A stretch of 57,514 bases of DNA, from the NCBI GenBank assembly GCA_022833215.1, contig JAIPUZ010000056.1, positions 1 through 57,514 on the forward strand. The letters are read 5' to 3'. Shown one piece after another: positions 39,826 through 48,916 of this stretch. Origin of the DNA: Mesorhizobium sp. (lineage in GTDB: Bacteria; Pseudomonadota; Alphaproteobacteria; Rhizobiales; Rhizobiaceae). Made by a program: the position numbers and the translations under genes. The notes below the pieces were generated by a model, which saw only the letters and a program-made list of their open reading frames with translations, was not told where the DNA came from and did not search any database. Positions within the stretch are counted from its first letter, which is position 1; the number at the start of each line of letters is the position of its first letter.

Positions 39826-40704
39826 ATGGCGACAGGAAAAAATTCAAGGATTGCCGGTACGCGCAATCGTGGCCCGATCCCGGCCTTTTCCGGCGGACGG
39901 TCTGCGAGCCGGATGTCGGCTATCCCTCCCCTGTCGGCGCTGTCCATTTCCATCATCGTCCATGCGAGTGCCGCCGCAGCGCTGGTGATTCTGGCCGGAC
40001 CTGCCGATCCGCCGGTTCCGGAGCCCGAGCCGATGGCGATCATGGTCCAGTTCGTATCCGACCCCATGACCGAGAACGAGGAGGCGCAGGAAGTTCAGAA
40101 AGGGGATCCGGAGGAGGCCGAGCCCGAAGAAGCTGCGCCGGAAAAGAACGATATCGAAGAGATTGAGGAGACCGCCGAGGCGCAAACCGTTGTCGAACAG
40201 GAAGAACTGCCTGACAATGTGCCCGTTCCGGTACAGAAGCCCAGGCCGGAACCACGAAAGACCGAGGAAAGGGTTCCAGACAAGTCGAAGGTGGCAGCCG
40301 CGCGGGGACTGGAAGACGATCCCCGGCCCGACATCGTTCCGGGCGACCGGCTTCAGCTTGCCAATGAAGCGGATGCGAGCTTTGCCCGGGAAGCGATGCG
40401 CGGGGTGGCGCGGAATGTGGACGCCGAGCAGAAGTGGCTTGGACGCCTTGCCGCGCATCTGGAGCGGCGCAAGCGCTACCCGCATGCAGCCCTGTCGAAG
40501 CGCAGGGAGGGGCTGGTTCAGGTCCGCTTCGTCGTCGCTCCCGATGGCAGCATCGTGTCGCCCGAACTGGTCGGACCCTCCGGCGTTCCGGAACTGGACG
40601 AGGAGGCGCTCGATCTTCTGCGCCGCGCCTCGCCGGCACCGAAGCCGCCGCCGGACGTGAACCCGTTCGTCACCGTGCCGATCAGCTTCACGGTGAAACG
40701 GTGA
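39826..40704 (+). CDS. TonB-like energy-transducing protein
   Basis: About 292 aa: a cytoplasmic stretch, one membrane helix (LSISIIVHASAAAALVILAG), a long Pro/Glu-rich periplasmic linker (about 100 residues with repeated PE and EE) and a C-terminal TonB domain (YPHAALSKRREGLVQVRF, DGSIVSPELV). It would couple the proton motive force to an outer-membrane receptor with ExbB/ExbD, which are not in the window. ATG 39826 is used; ATG 39913 is a shorter in-frame choice that would start just before the helix. Confidence 0.83.
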   Translation: MATGKNSRIAGTRNRGPIPAFSGGRSASRMSAIPPLSALSISIIVHASAAAALVILAGPADPPVPEPEPMAIMVQFVSDPMTENEEAQEVQKGDPEEAEPEEAAPEKNDIEEIEETAEAQTVVEQEELPDNVPVPVQKPRPEPRKTEERVPDKSKVAAARGLEDDPRPDIVPGDRLQLANEADASFAREAMRGVARNVDAEQKWLGRLAAHLERRKRYPHAALSKRREGLVQVRFVVAPDGSIVSPELVGPSGVPELDEEALDLLRRASPAPKPPPDVNPFVTVPISFTVKR

Positions 40705-40740
40705 GGAGAAACCGCCGGCAGCGGAACCCTGGCCGGCCGG

Positions 40741-41520
40741 TTATCTTTCCTGCAGGCGTGCAAGCGCCTGTGCGTGCAGGGATTCGTCGCCAGCGGCGAT
40801 GACACGTCCCCTCCAGTCCAGATCGAGCGGCGCACCCTGCCAGTCCGTCACGATCCCGCCCGCCCCTTCTATGATGGCGGTCGGGGCAAACAGATCGTAG
40901 GTGTCGAAGCCGGCGTCGACAGCCAGATCGGTGCGCCCACGGGCAAGGCATGCATAGGCATAACAGCTGCCGCCATATTGCGTGAACCGCACGGCCTCAT
41001 CCAGACGGCTGAAGGGGACGCGATCGGGCTCCGGTATGAAGCGGGGGTTCGACGAGGTCATGTAGGCATCGGCAAGCGCAGTGCCCTTGCGGCACCGGGT
41101 CGGGGAACCGTTGTACCAGGCACCGCGACCGGAAATGCCCGTGGCGCGCTCGCCGGTTGCCGGAAGATCGATGACGCCGGTCAGCGGGCGGCCGCCCCGC
41201 GCCACCGAGATCAGCGTGCCGTAGACGGGAATGCCCGCAATCCAGGCAGCGGTGCCGTCTATCGGATCGAGCACCCATACGAACTCGGCGTCGAGTTGCT
41301 CGGAGCCATGCTCTTCGCCCTGAATGCCATGATCGGGAAAGGCGGACCGGATTTCCTCGCGCAGCCGCGCTTCCACGGAACGGTCGGTGGCGGTGACGAA
41401 GCTGGCATCCTCCTTGAGGTCGATGCGCAGCGCGTCCCGGGTGGCGGCCTGAAGCATGGCGCGCGAGAGGTCGGCCAGTTTTTCGGAAAAAGCCAGGAGG
41501 GTTTCGGCAATGTCTGTCAT
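40741..41520 (-). CDS. Inositol-monophosphatase family phosphatase (histidinol-phosphatase HisN type)
   Basis: 259 aa Mg-dependent phosphatase of the IMPase fold: GEEHG, the DPIDGTAAW motif with the two metal-binding Asp residues, and the C-terminal segment DLFAPTAIIEGAGG. The family includes inositol monophosphatase and the histidinol-phosphatase of alphaproteobacteria; the sequence and length suit the latter. It directly follows the ABC ATPase gene on the minus strand (8 nt), perhaps as part of that operon, although the functional link is unclear. Confidence 0.85.
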   Translation of the reverse strand: MTDIAETLLAFSEKLADLSRAMLQAATRDALRIDLKEDASFVTATDRSVEARLREEIRSAFPDHGIQGEEHGSEQLDAEFVWVLDPIDGTAAWIAGIPVYGTLISVARGGRPLTGVIDLPATGERATGISGRGAWYNGSPTRCRKGTALADAYMTSSNPRFIPEPDRVPFSRLDEAVRFTQYGGSCYAYACLARGRTDLAVDAGFDTYDLFAPTAIIEGAGGIVTDWQGAPLDLDWRGRVIAAGDESLHAQALARLQER

Positions 41521-41528
41521 GTGAGGTC

Positions 41529-42266
41529 TCAATGCGCCAGGATCTGGCCGAGGAAGGCTTTCGCGCGTTCTGTGCGGGGCGATGCGAAGAAATCCAGCGG
41601 GACCGCTGTCTCGATGATCTCGCCATTGTCCATGAAGACGATGCGATCGGCGACCGACCTTGCGAATCCCATCTCGTGGGTCACGCAGATCATGGTCATG
41701 CCCTCGCGCGCCAGATCGGTCATGACGTCCAGCACCTCGGAGATCATTTCCGGATCGAGCGCGGACGTGGGTTCGTCGAACAGCATCACCTTGGGGTTCA
41801 TGCAGAGCGCCCGCGCAATCGCCACGCGTTGCTGCTGTCCGCCTGAAAGCTGCGAGGGATATTTGTTCGCCTGGTCCGGGATGCGCACGCGCGTCAGATA
41901 CTTCATGGCGATCTCTTCCGCTTCCGGGCGCGACTTGCCGTGTACGAGCCGTGGCGCCAGCGTCAGGTTCTGCAGAATGGTCATGTGCGGAAAGAGATTG
42001 AAGCTCTGGAACACCATGCCGACTTCGCGCCGGATTGTTTCCACTTTCTTCTCGTCGTCGGACAGTTCGAGCCCGTTGACCGAGATGCGGCCGCTGTCGT
42101 GCTCTTCCAGCCGGTTGATGCAGCGGATCATGGTCGATTTGCCCGAGCCGGAAGGCCCGCAGACCACCACCTTCTCACCCTTGGCGATGGAGAGATTAAC
42201 GTCTCTCAGCGCCTGGTAGGTGCCGTAATACTTGTTCACATTTTCCAGAACGATGATGTCGGTCAT
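41529..42266 (-). CDS. Polar amino acid ABC transporter, ATP-binding protein
   Basis: 245 aa GlnQ/HisP-type ATPase: Walker [10 protein letters not shown], signature LSGGQQQRV, Walker [13 protein letters not shown] and [13 protein letters not shown] 42266 ([10 protein letters not shown]) is the family start; longer frames are arginine-rich leaders. With two permeases and a binding protein upstream it forms the second amino-acid importer of the window. Confidence 0.95.
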   Translation of the reverse strand: MTDIIVLENVNKYYGTYQALRDVNLSIAKGEKVVVCGPSGSGKSTMIRCINRLEEHDSGRISVNGLELSDDEKKVETIRREVGMVFQSFNLFPHMTILQNLTLAPRLVHGKSRPEAEEIAMKYLTRVRIPDQANKYPSQLSGGQQQRVAIARALCMNPKVMLFDEPTSALDPEMISEVLDVMTDLAREGMTMICVTHEMGFARSVADRIVFMDNGEIIETAVPLDFFASPRTERAKAFLGQILAH

Positions 42267-42270
42267 GGTG

Positions 42271-42963
42271 CTAGCCCTTCCTGACATGACGGTTCGCATA
42301 TGTCTCCGCCATCGAGAATGCCGTTTGTATGATCCAGACGAGCACCAGATAGATGATCGTGGCTGCAATGAAGATTTCGTAGGGCGCGAAGGTATTTGCC
42401 ACGATGGTGCGGGCGACGCCGGTCATTTCCATCAGGGTCACGGTGGAAGCGAGCGCCGTCGATTTCAGCATCGAGACGATCTCGTTGCTGTAGGCCGGCA
42501 GAGCCAGCCGGACCGCCAGCGGCGCGGTGATGCGGGTGGCGCGCTGGAACCTGGTGAGGCCAAGCGCCTTGCCGGCTTCCGTCAGCCCCTTGTCCACGCC
42601 CATAACGCCGCCGCGCAGGATTTCGGACACATAGGCCGCCGTGTTCAGCGAAAGGGCGATGACCGAACACCAGTATGGCTCGCGAAGAAGCGGCCACAGG
42701 ACGCTCTGCCGCACGAAGCCGAACTGGGGCAGGCCGTAGTAGATGATGAAGAGCTGAACCAGCAGCGGTGTGCCGCGAAAGAAATATATGTAGGCTTTGG
42801 CTGGCCACACCAGCCATGACCGGCCGGAGAGCCGCATCAGCAGGATCAGGACGGCCAGCATCAGGCCGAGAAGGGTTGAAACCGCAAGCAGGTTCAGCGT
42901 CAGGCCGAGACCCTGCAGGATTCGTGGCAGGCTGCTGCCGATCAGGGAGATGTCGAAGCTCAT
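42271..42963 (-). CDS. Polar amino acid ABC transporter, permease
   Basis: 230 aa permease of the HisM/HisQ family with about five helices and the EAA loop [20 protein letters not shown]. It overlaps the preceding permease gene by 4 nt (42960-42963), so both are translationally coupled. Confidence 0.94.
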   Translation of the reverse strand: MSFDISLIGSSLPRILQGLGLTLNLLAVSTLLGLMLAVLILLMRLSGRSWLVWPAKAYIYFFRGTPLLVQLFIIYYGLPQFGFVRQSVLWPLLREPYWCSVIALSLNTAAYVSEILRGGVMGVDKGLTEAGKALGLTRFQRATRITAPLAVRLALPAYSNEIVSMLKSTALASTVTLMEMTGVARTIVANTFAPYEIFIAATIIYLVLVWIIQTAFSMAETYANRHVRKG

Positions 42964-43655
42964 CGTGCGCCCCGCACATGGCGGTTGGCCCGAACCTCAA
43001 GCTGCCCGACGGCCCAGGTGATCACCGTCGTCATGGCCAGATAGATGATCGCCACGATCACATAGAGCGTGAAGGGACGGTGCAGCACCGAATTGGCCAT
43101 CTTGGCGACAAAGAGAATCTCCTCCAGCCCGATGATGGAAATAAGGGCCGTGTCCTTCATGATCGAAAGCATGTGATTGCCGAAGTTGGGCAGCGCCAGC
43201 CGCCACATCTGCGGAATGCGCACATACCAGAACACCTGATGCGGTTTCAGGCTCAGCGCTCTTGCGGCTTCTATCTGTCCGCGGTCCACTCCCAGAAAAG
43301 CACCGCGGAATGTTTCGGTCATATAGGCGCCGACGATAAGCCCGATCGCTATGGATCCTGCCCAGAAGGGCGGCAGATCCACGAACTGGACGGAAGGGTC
43401 GAAAAGCCTTGCGATCCAGGTCAGGGTGAGGGCCATGCCGAAATAGAACAGCAGCAACACCAGCAGTTCGGGCGTGCCACGAAAGACCACCGTATAGCCC
43501 TGAGCCACGGTGCGCAGGACGCGGCTGCCCGAAAGCTTCGCCGAGGCCCCCAGAAGGCCCAGCGCCACCGCCAGTACCAGTGCCACGGCAAATATCCGCA
43601 GCACCATCAGCAGTCCGAAAAAGAAGTCGTCCCACCACCCGCTCAGCAGCGACAT
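42960..43655 (-). CDS. Polar amino acid ABC transporter, permease
   Basis: 231 aa HisM/HisQ-family permease; EAA loop ALSLKPHQVFWYVRIPQMWR and the usual amphipathic N-terminus (MSLLSGWWDDFFFGLLMVLR). Together with the next gene it forms the heterodimeric channel. It lies 61 nt downstream of the binding-protein gene, with a strong hairpin between. Confidence 0.94.
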   Translation of the reverse strand: MSLLSGWWDDFFFGLLMVLRIFAVALVLAVALGLLGASAKLSGSRVLRTVAQGYTVVFRGTPELLVLLLFYFGMALTLTWIARLFDPSVQFVDLPPFWAGSIAIGLIVGAYMTETFRGAFLGVDRGQIEAARALSLKPHQVFWYVRIPQMWRLALPNFGNHMLSIMKDTALISIIGLEEILFVAKMANSVLHRPFTLYVIVAIIYLAMTTVITWAVGQLEVRANRHVRGAR

Positions 43656-43676
43656 GCAATACCTCCCCCGCTTTCA

Positions 43677-43703
43677 CGGGCACCGCTTTCGACGCGGTGC
43701 CCG
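43677..43703 (-). promoter_or_regulatory. Intercistronic hairpin between binding protein and permease genes
   Basis: Perfect 10-bp arms CGGGCACCGC / GCGGTGCCCG with a 7-nt loop, in the 61-nt gap. No T-run. Same position as the hairpin at 4466-4491 in the other importer; a likely mRNA-stability element that sets binding-protein excess. Confidence 0.6.
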
Positions 43704-43716
43704 CAGGCCCCGTTGA

Positions 43717-44523
43717 TCAGTCGACTCCCTTCCAGTTTTCAGGCTGGATGGAGAAGGGGAAGTATTTGAGACTGTACTCTTCGAGCGACCCGTCCTTGAT
43801 CATGTCGGCGAGCGCGGTGTTGATGCGCTCCAGCAGCGCATCGTTGCCCTTGCGCAGGCCCACGCCGACGCCCGGACCGAAATACTCGACCTCGTCGATC
43901 GGCGGCGACACGAACTCGAAACCGGCGCCGTTCTCCTTGCTCAGAAAATCGAGATAGGCCTTCATCGGGTTTGTGATGGCTATGTCCAGCCTGCTGCTCT
44001 GCAGATCGAGCAGCATGGACAGGTTGCCGTCGTAGTAGACGACTTCCGCGCCCGGAAGCGTCGCTTCGATCCATTTTGCATAGGTGGAAGCGCGCTCGAC
44101 ACCAAAGCGCAGACCCTTGAAGGCTTCGGGAATGGGCTTGCCCTCATCGTCGAACAGCTTGAGGTCGGCGCTTTTCGAGCCGAGGATGCGGCCCACCGAC
44201 ACGCGATAGGGGATCGAGAAGTCGATTTTCTGCTGGCGCTCCTCGGTGATGGACATGGACGCGACGATCAGGTCGAATTTGTTGGCCAGAAGCGAGGGGA
44301 GCATGCCGTCCCATTCCTGACAGACGTAGTTGAGTTCAACGCCGATGCGCTCGGCTATGCCCTTCGCGACATCCACGTCGTAGCCCGCCATCTCGCCTTC
44401 GGGCGTGCGGTAATTAAAGGGAGCATAGGTGCACTCCATTCCCACCCGCAGCGTTTCGGCGTGAACGGGCGCGGCGAGCAGCAGCGCGGCAACAGTGGAT
44501 AGCAGACCGACCCTGAAATTCAT
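43717..44523 (-). CDS. Amino acid ABC transporter substrate-binding protein
   Basis: 268 aa family-3 binding protein. Signal peptide about residues 1-22 (MNFRVGLLSTVAALLLAAPVHA). The mature part has TLRVGMECTYAPFNYR, GYDVDVAKGIAERIG and the DGMLPSLLANKFDLIVASMS region shared with lysine/arginine/ornithine/histidine-type proteins. First gene of the minus-strand importer operon, divergent from an aminotransferase across 191 bp that must hold both promoters. Confidence 0.94.
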   Translation of the reverse strand: MNFRVGLLSTVAALLLAAPVHAETLRVGMECTYAPFNYRTPEGEMAGYDVDVAKGIAERIGVELNYVCQEWDGMLPSLLANKFDLIVASMSITEERQQKIDFSIPYRVSVGRILGSKSADLKLFDDEGKPIPEAFKGLRFGVERASTYAKWIEATLPGAEVVYYDGNLSMLLDLQSSRLDIAITNPMKAYLDFLSKENGAGFEFVSPPIDEVEYFGPGVGVGLRKGNDALLERINTALADMIKDGSLEEYSLKYFPFSIQPENWKGVD

Positions 44524-44714
44524 CTTCTTGATCCCCGTATCTTTGTTCTTTGGCTATCGTTTTTGCGACGCCTCCGACGTCGATCCCGCATCGATACGCC
44601 CATGCCGGAAAGGAGAATATCCTCCCAAGGGATGATGGATGCCATCGGCCTCGGGGTGGATGGCGAACCGCGCATTTGAGGCATAGCCATTCACCGAACT
44701 GGTCCCGGAGGAGA

Positions 44715-45833
44715 ATGACCGTGAACTACGTCCGCATGCCAATCGAGCTCGAGTCGCCGGAGCAGCTCGGCTATGACACCATCCGGTACAATCTGTCTGA
44801 AAGCTCCGTCGCCGATCGCCGGCTGGGCGATCTCAACCTGAAGCTCGACGATATCCTGCTGTGTTACGGTGACCATCGCGGCTCACCGGACCTGCGCAAC
44901 CTGATCGCGGCCTCGGGCGACGGGCTGTCGGCCGATGACGTGCTGGTGACCGCGGGAGCGGCCGGCGCGCTGTTCATCATTGCGACATCGATGCTCGATC
45001 GAAGCGACCACATCGTCGTGGTGCGGCCCAACTATGCCACCAATATCGAGACGCCGCGCGCCATCGGATGCCGGATCAGCCTCATCGACCTGGAGTTCGA
45101 GAATGGCTTCCGGCTCGATCTGCCCAAGATCGAGGCAGCGATAGAACCGGGCACGAAATATGTGTCGGTGACCTATCCGCACAATCCGACCGGTGTCATG
45201 ATCTCGGAAGAAGAACTCCGGGCCCTGGCGGACCTTGTGGAGCGCAAGGGTATCCATCTGCTCTTCGACGAAACCTATCGGGAGATGAGTTTCGGGCCGG
45301 TGCTGCCCGTCGCCGCCACCCTGTCGAAACGGGTCATCAGCGTGTCGTCGCTTTCCAAGACCTACGGCATTCCGGGCATCCGCACAGGATGGCTCATCAG
45401 CCGCGATCCCGAACTGATGGAGCTGTTTCTTGCCGCCCGCGAGCAGATCGGCATTTCCGGCAGCACGGTCGATGAATACATCGCCTACGTCGCGCTCAGC
45501 CGGCGCGAGGAATGGCTTCGTTTCAACAACGCCCGCATCGCCAGCGCCTTTGCGATCGTGAAGGAGTGGATCGCTTCGGAGCCGCTGGTGGAGTGGATCG
45601 AGCCATCGGGCGGCTGCGTCTGCTTTCCCCGCATCGCGAGTTCCGCGAATATCGATGTGGCGGGCTTTCACCGGCGTCTCTATCACGACCACGGAGCCTA
45701 TGTCGGGCGCGGGCGCTGGTTCGAGCAGGACGACCGTCACTTCCGCATAGGCTACGCATGGCCGGACGAGGATGAATTGCGCGGAGGACTGGCCGCGATA
45801 TCGGCGGCGCTTCGCGAAAGCATCAAAGGCTGA
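44715..45833 (+). CDS. PLP-dependent aminotransferase, class I/II fold
   Basis: 372 aa fold-type I enzyme. PLP lysine in SSLSKTYGIPG, PLP-phosphate arginine in GIRTGW, Asp ligand in LLFDETYREM and HNPTG (PHNPTGVM). The subgroup has a short N-terminus without a clear family name; aspartate-type aminotransferases are normally ~390-400 aa, so it is somewhat short. ATG 44715 follows a GGAGGAG. Divergent from the importer and tail-to-tail (11-bp overlap) with the LuxR gene. A second enzyme of the same length is encoded at 47792. Substrate unknown. Confidence 0.9.
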   Translation: MTVNYVRMPIELESPEQLGYDTIRYNLSESSVADRRLGDLNLKLDDILLCYGDHRGSPDLRNLIAASGDGLSADDVLVTAGAAGALFIIATSMLDRSDHIVVVRPNYATNIETPRAIGCRISLIDLEFENGFRLDLPKIEAAIEPGTKYVSVTYPHNPTGVMISEEELRALADLVERKGIHLLFDETYREMSFGPVLPVAATLSKRVISVSSLSKTYGIPGIRTGWLISRDPELMELFLAAREQIGISGSTVDEYIAYVALSRREEWLRFNNARIASAFAIVKEWIASEPLVEWIEPSGGCVCFPRIASSANIDVAGFHRRLYHDHGAYVGRGRWFEQDDRHFRIGYAWPDEDELRGGLAAISAALRESIKG

Positions 45834-46644
45834 GGCTTTTCAGGAAGGTGGAGAACAGTTCCTGCTGGGTCGAAAGGTTCAGCTTGGCATAGAGCTTCTG
45901 GCGATGGGTCTTCACCGTCGTCGTCGAGATGCCGAGGTGATATCCGATGGATTCGCTGGAATGTCCTTTCAGGATGAGCAGAGCGACTTCCCGCTCCCTC
46001 GGACTGAGCAGCCCGTGCCCGAAGCTGGAAAACAGATGATCGATGGGCCGGGACTGAGGGCTTGGCCTCGCGGGCGAAAGATGCGCCCACAGCCGCCGGA
46101 AGATCGAGGCGATCAGGGGGTGAGCCTGCCGCAAGCCCGCAATCGATGCCTCGTCGAAACCGCCCTCGCTGCGGATGCGCGACAGGCTGATCTCGGCCAT
46201 CTCGTCACCGGGAAGGTCGATGGCCAGGATCAGCTCCTCCAGACCTTCCGGCCATCCATGGGTGCGATAGCCCAGCTCTTCGTCCTCGTGCCGGCGAATG
46301 TCGAGGTTGCGATAAAGGTCGGAGTGGAAATAGTGGTCGGGCGCGAGATCGCGGATCAGATAGACGCCGGGTTTCAGGCCATCGAGGTAGGAGTTGTAGA
46401 CCGGGTTCAGGGCATAGGTCCCGGCAACATAGAGCTCGACGGCGCGTTTGGCGCGCGGGCCGGAAAACGTGTCGAAGACATAGCTTGGGCCCCCGGTTCG
46501 CCGATAGACGACCGACAACGCAAGCTGAAATCCGGCGACCGATCCTATCGCCGCAAGCAGGGCCTTTATCCCGTCGGGTTGATCATGCCGGTCGAAAGCA
46601 TGTGCGAACGGTTCTATCCAGCGGTCGGTCGATGTTTCGGACAT
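45823..46644 (-). CDS. LuxR family transcriptional regulator
   Basis: 273 aa: an N-terminal ~200-residue domain without a motif I recognise and a C-terminal GerE HTH (LSPREREVALLILKGHSSESIGYHLGISTTTVKTHRQKLY). ATG 46644 (MSETSTDRW) is chosen from the domain limits. The N-terminus is not obviously an acyl-homoserine-lactone domain and no LuxI homologue lies in the window, so it may be a solo sensor of a nutrient. A 25-bp dyad stands just upstream of its start. Convergent with the first aminotransferase, divergent from the OCD-family gene. Confidence 0.88.
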   Translation of the reverse strand: MSETSTDRWIEPFAHAFDRHDQPDGIKALLAAIGSVAGFQLALSVVYRRTGGPSYVFDTFSGPRAKRAVELYVAGTYALNPVYNSYLDGLKPGVYLIRDLAPDHYFHSDLYRNLDIRRHEDEELGYRTHGWPEGLEELILAIDLPGDEMAEISLSRIRSEGGFDEASIAGLRQAHPLIASIFRRLWAHLSPARPSPQSRPIDHLFSSFGHGLLSPREREVALLILKGHSSESIGYHLGISTTTVKTHRQKLYAKLNLSTQQELFSTFLKSLSL

Positions 46645-46663
46645 GGCCTGTATGGGGTTGGCT

Positions 46664-46688
46664 GTTGCGCAGCCGGTCTCTGCGCAAC
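46664..46688. promoter_or_regulatory. 25-bp dyad GTTGCGCAG-N7-CTGCGCAAC upstream of the luxR-type gene
   Basis: Perfect 9-bp arms, 20-44 bp from the luxR-type ATG. Best candidate for an autoregulatory operator in the divergent 188-bp gap. Confidence 0.65.
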
Positions 46689-46757
46689 TGCGATCCGAAA
46701 CTTTCTGACACAGATTTTCCGGCCGCGTCCAGTCCCGGCTGTGCCCGCCTCGCAGGT

Positions 46758-46773
46758 CCACCCTGGGGTGGAT
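46758..46773. promoter_or_regulatory. 16-bp palindrome TCCACCC-TG-GGGTGGA upstream of the OCD-family gene
   Basis: Perfect 7-bp arms, 60-75 bp upstream of the OCD-family ATG, a suitable place for an activator site. Differs from the 46664-46688 dyad. Confidence 0.55.
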
Positions 46774-46832
46774 AGCGCAACCGGCAGGCCCGTGCATGAT
46801 GGCCTGCGTAAATTCCGTGAAAGGCCCTCCTG

Positions 46833-47795
46833 ATGACGATTCCCCCTCCCCTGATTCTGGACGCGGCTGCCGTCGGCAGGCTCCTCCCGCAGGTGGATGC
46901 CCTTGGCACGATGCGCTCCCTGTTCTCCGAGCTGGGACGCGGCCGTGCGGTGCAGCCGGCGCAGACCCTCACGCTCTTTCCCGATGGCGGCGGGGATTTC
47001 ATCCTCTATTCGGGTGTGCTGGCAAGGCAGGGCGTGTTCGGCGCCAAGCTCTCTCCCTACATCCCGACCGAGGGACGTCCGATCGTTACGGCGTGGACGC
47101 TGCTGATGTCGACCGAAACCGGACAGCCGCTGCTGTTGTGCGATTCAGCCACGCTCACCACAGAGCGGACCGCCGCGACCACGGCGCTGGCGGTCGATCT
47201 GCTGGCGCGGCCGCAGGCACGGCGTCTCGCCATTTTCGGCAGCGGGCCGGTGGCGGCCGCCCATCTGCATCATCTCGTGGGCCTGCGCGACTGGACCGAT
47301 ATCCGCATCTTCTCGCCGCGGCTCGCCGCCAACGCCGACCGCCGCAGGGCCCTGCAGGTGGACCCGCGAATCGCCTTCCCGGAAACGGCCGCAGAATGCG
47401 CCACCGGAGCGGATGTGATTGCGCTTGCAACATCTTCGGGCAAGCCGGTCATCGATCCCGCTTGTATCGGGCAGGACACGCTTGTGACTTCCATAAGCAC
47501 CAACGCCATGGAGGCGCATGAGGTGCCCCCGGCCTTCCTGCATGACGCTCAGGTCTATTGCGACAATCGCGCCACGACACCCGCCAGCGCGGGAGAAATG
47601 GTGATCGCCCGGCGCGAGCGTGGATGGGACGCTGAAGCCATACGCGGCGATCTCGCCGGGCTGTGCTGTGGAGACTGCCCGCTGCCCGAGGAAGGGCGCC
47701 CCGTCTTCTTCCGGTCCATAGGTCTGGGACTGGAGGATGTGGCCATCGCGCATGCACTTTGGACGGTTGCACGAGAGGAAAGAGAAAAAGCATGA
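46833..47795 (+). CDS. Ornithine cyclodeaminase / mu-crystallin family protein, divergent catalytic loop
   Basis: 320 aa OCD-family protein with Rossmann site LAIFGSGPVAAAH and the KLSPYIPTEGRP substrate region. At the place where the family usually has a GxDxPGKxEL loop it reads TSISTNAMEAHEV, so the aspartate used by ornithine cyclodeaminases is missing; a reductase or dehydrogenase role is more likely than cyclodeamination. The second aminotransferase follows with an ATGA overlap (47792-47795), meaning the two products act together, for example imine reduction coupled to transamination (inference). Confidence 0.87.
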   Translation: MTIPPPLILDAAAVGRLLPQVDALGTMRSLFSELGRGRAVQPAQTLTLFPDGGGDFILYSGVLARQGVFGAKLSPYIPTEGRPIVTAWTLLMSTETGQPLLLCDSATLTTERTAATTALAVDLLARPQARRLAIFGSGPVAAAHLHHLVGLRDWTDIRIFSPRLAANADRRRALQVDPRIAFPETAAECATGADVIALATSSGKPVIDPACIGQDTLVTSISTNAMEAHEVPPAFLHDAQVYCDNRATTPASAGEMVIARRERGWDAEAIRGDLAGLCCGDCPLPEEGRPVFFRSIGLGLEDVAIAHALWTVAREEREKA

Positions 47796-48910
47796 AGATC
47801 AGGGAATTCGGCGTCGAAATATGGATGAACGCCTACGAGAACGACGCAAAATACAACCTTGCGGAAACCTGCGTCCACTCGCTTACCATTTCGGAACTGC
47901 TGAAGCTCTCGGGGCGCAATGACGAGGCGCTTGCCGAGTTGCTGCCCATGTGGATGGGTTATGGCGACATCGAAGGCTCCGACAGGCTGAAAGACGCCAT
48001 CTGCAATCTTTATGAGAAGCAGAAGCGCGACAATGTCATCGTCACCCATGGAACGATCGGCGCGAACCACCTCGTCCATTCGGCGCTGGTCCGGCCGGGC
48101 GATGTGGTGGTTTCCATCGTGCCGACCTATCAGCAGCACTATTCGATTCCGGAAAGCTGTCTGGCGGAAGTACGGCTCGTCTGGCTCAAGCCCGAAAACG
48201 ACTTCCTGCCCGACCTTGCGGAGCTTGCAGAGGCTGCAAGGGGGGCGAAGCTGATTGCCCTCACCAACCCCAACAACCCGACGGGCGCGCTGATCGACCG
48301 TGCCGGGCTGGAAGCGATCGCCGCCATTGCCCGTGCAGAAGGCGCATGGGTGCTGTGCGACGAGGTCTACCGGGGCATAGATCAGGAGGGCGACGGTTTC
48401 ACCCCGTCCATGTGCGACCTTTACGAGAAAGGCATTTCGACCTGTGGCATGTCGAAGGCCTACTCGCTTGCAGGACTGCGCCTGGGGTGGGTTGCGGGTC
48501 CGGAAGAGATCATCAGGGCGGTCTCGGTCCATCGCGACTATACGACGATCAGCGTCGGCCGGATCGACGACCATTTTGCTGCCCTTGCCCTTGAAAACAG
48601 CGAGCGGGTTCTGGGGCGCAGCCGCAGGATCACCCGCGCCAACCTGGCCATTCTCGATGCGTGGGTCGCCGGGGAACCGCGCATCAGCTATGTGCGGCCG
48701 AAGTCGGGCACCACGGCCTTTCTTCGCTACGATCTCGACATGCCTTCAGCCGAACTGTGCCGGACCTTGCAGGAGCGGACGGGCGTGATGCTCCTGCCCG
48801 GCTCGACGCTCGACATGGAAGGCTGGCTGCGCATCGGCTATGCCTGCGATACGGAGGTGCTGAAAAAGGGCCTTGCCCTGTTCTCGGAGTTCCTCGCCAG
48901 ACCGGATTGA
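47792..48910 (+). CDS. PLP-dependent aminotransferase, class I/II fold
   Basis: 372 aa, the same length and subgroup as the enzyme encoded at 44715-45833. PLP lysine in CGMSKAYSLAGLRLGW, Asp ligand in LCDEVYRGI, NPNNPTG, and a short N-terminus with EIWMNAYENDAKYNLAE. Translationally coupled to the OCD-family gene. The two paralogous enzymes and the reductase-like protein form a small, unassigned amino-acid pathway with the importer next door. Confidence 0.9.
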   Translation: MKIREFGVEIWMNAYENDAKYNLAETCVHSLTISELLKLSGRNDEALAELLPMWMGYGDIEGSDRLKDAICNLYEKQKRDNVIVTHGTIGANHLVHSALVRPGDVVVSIVPTYQQHYSIPESCLAEVRLVWLKPENDFLPDLAELAEAARGAKLIALTNPNNPTGALIDRAGLEAIAAIARAEGAWVLCDEVYRGIDQEGDGFTPSMCDLYEKGISTCGMSKAYSLAGLRLGWVAGPEEIIRAVSVHRDYTTISVGRIDDHFAALALENSERVLGRSRRITRANLAILDAWVAGEPRISYVRPKSGTTAFLRYDLDMPSAELCRTLQERTGVMLLPGSTLDMEGWLRIGYACDTEVLKKGLALFSEFLARPD

Positions 48911-48916
48911 TCTGAA

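Noticed and set aside
45823-46644. Acyl-homoserine-lactone quorum-sensing receptor
   Set aside because: The N-terminal domain shows no clear autoinducer-binding signature and no luxI gene is in the window; only the GerE HTH is certain.
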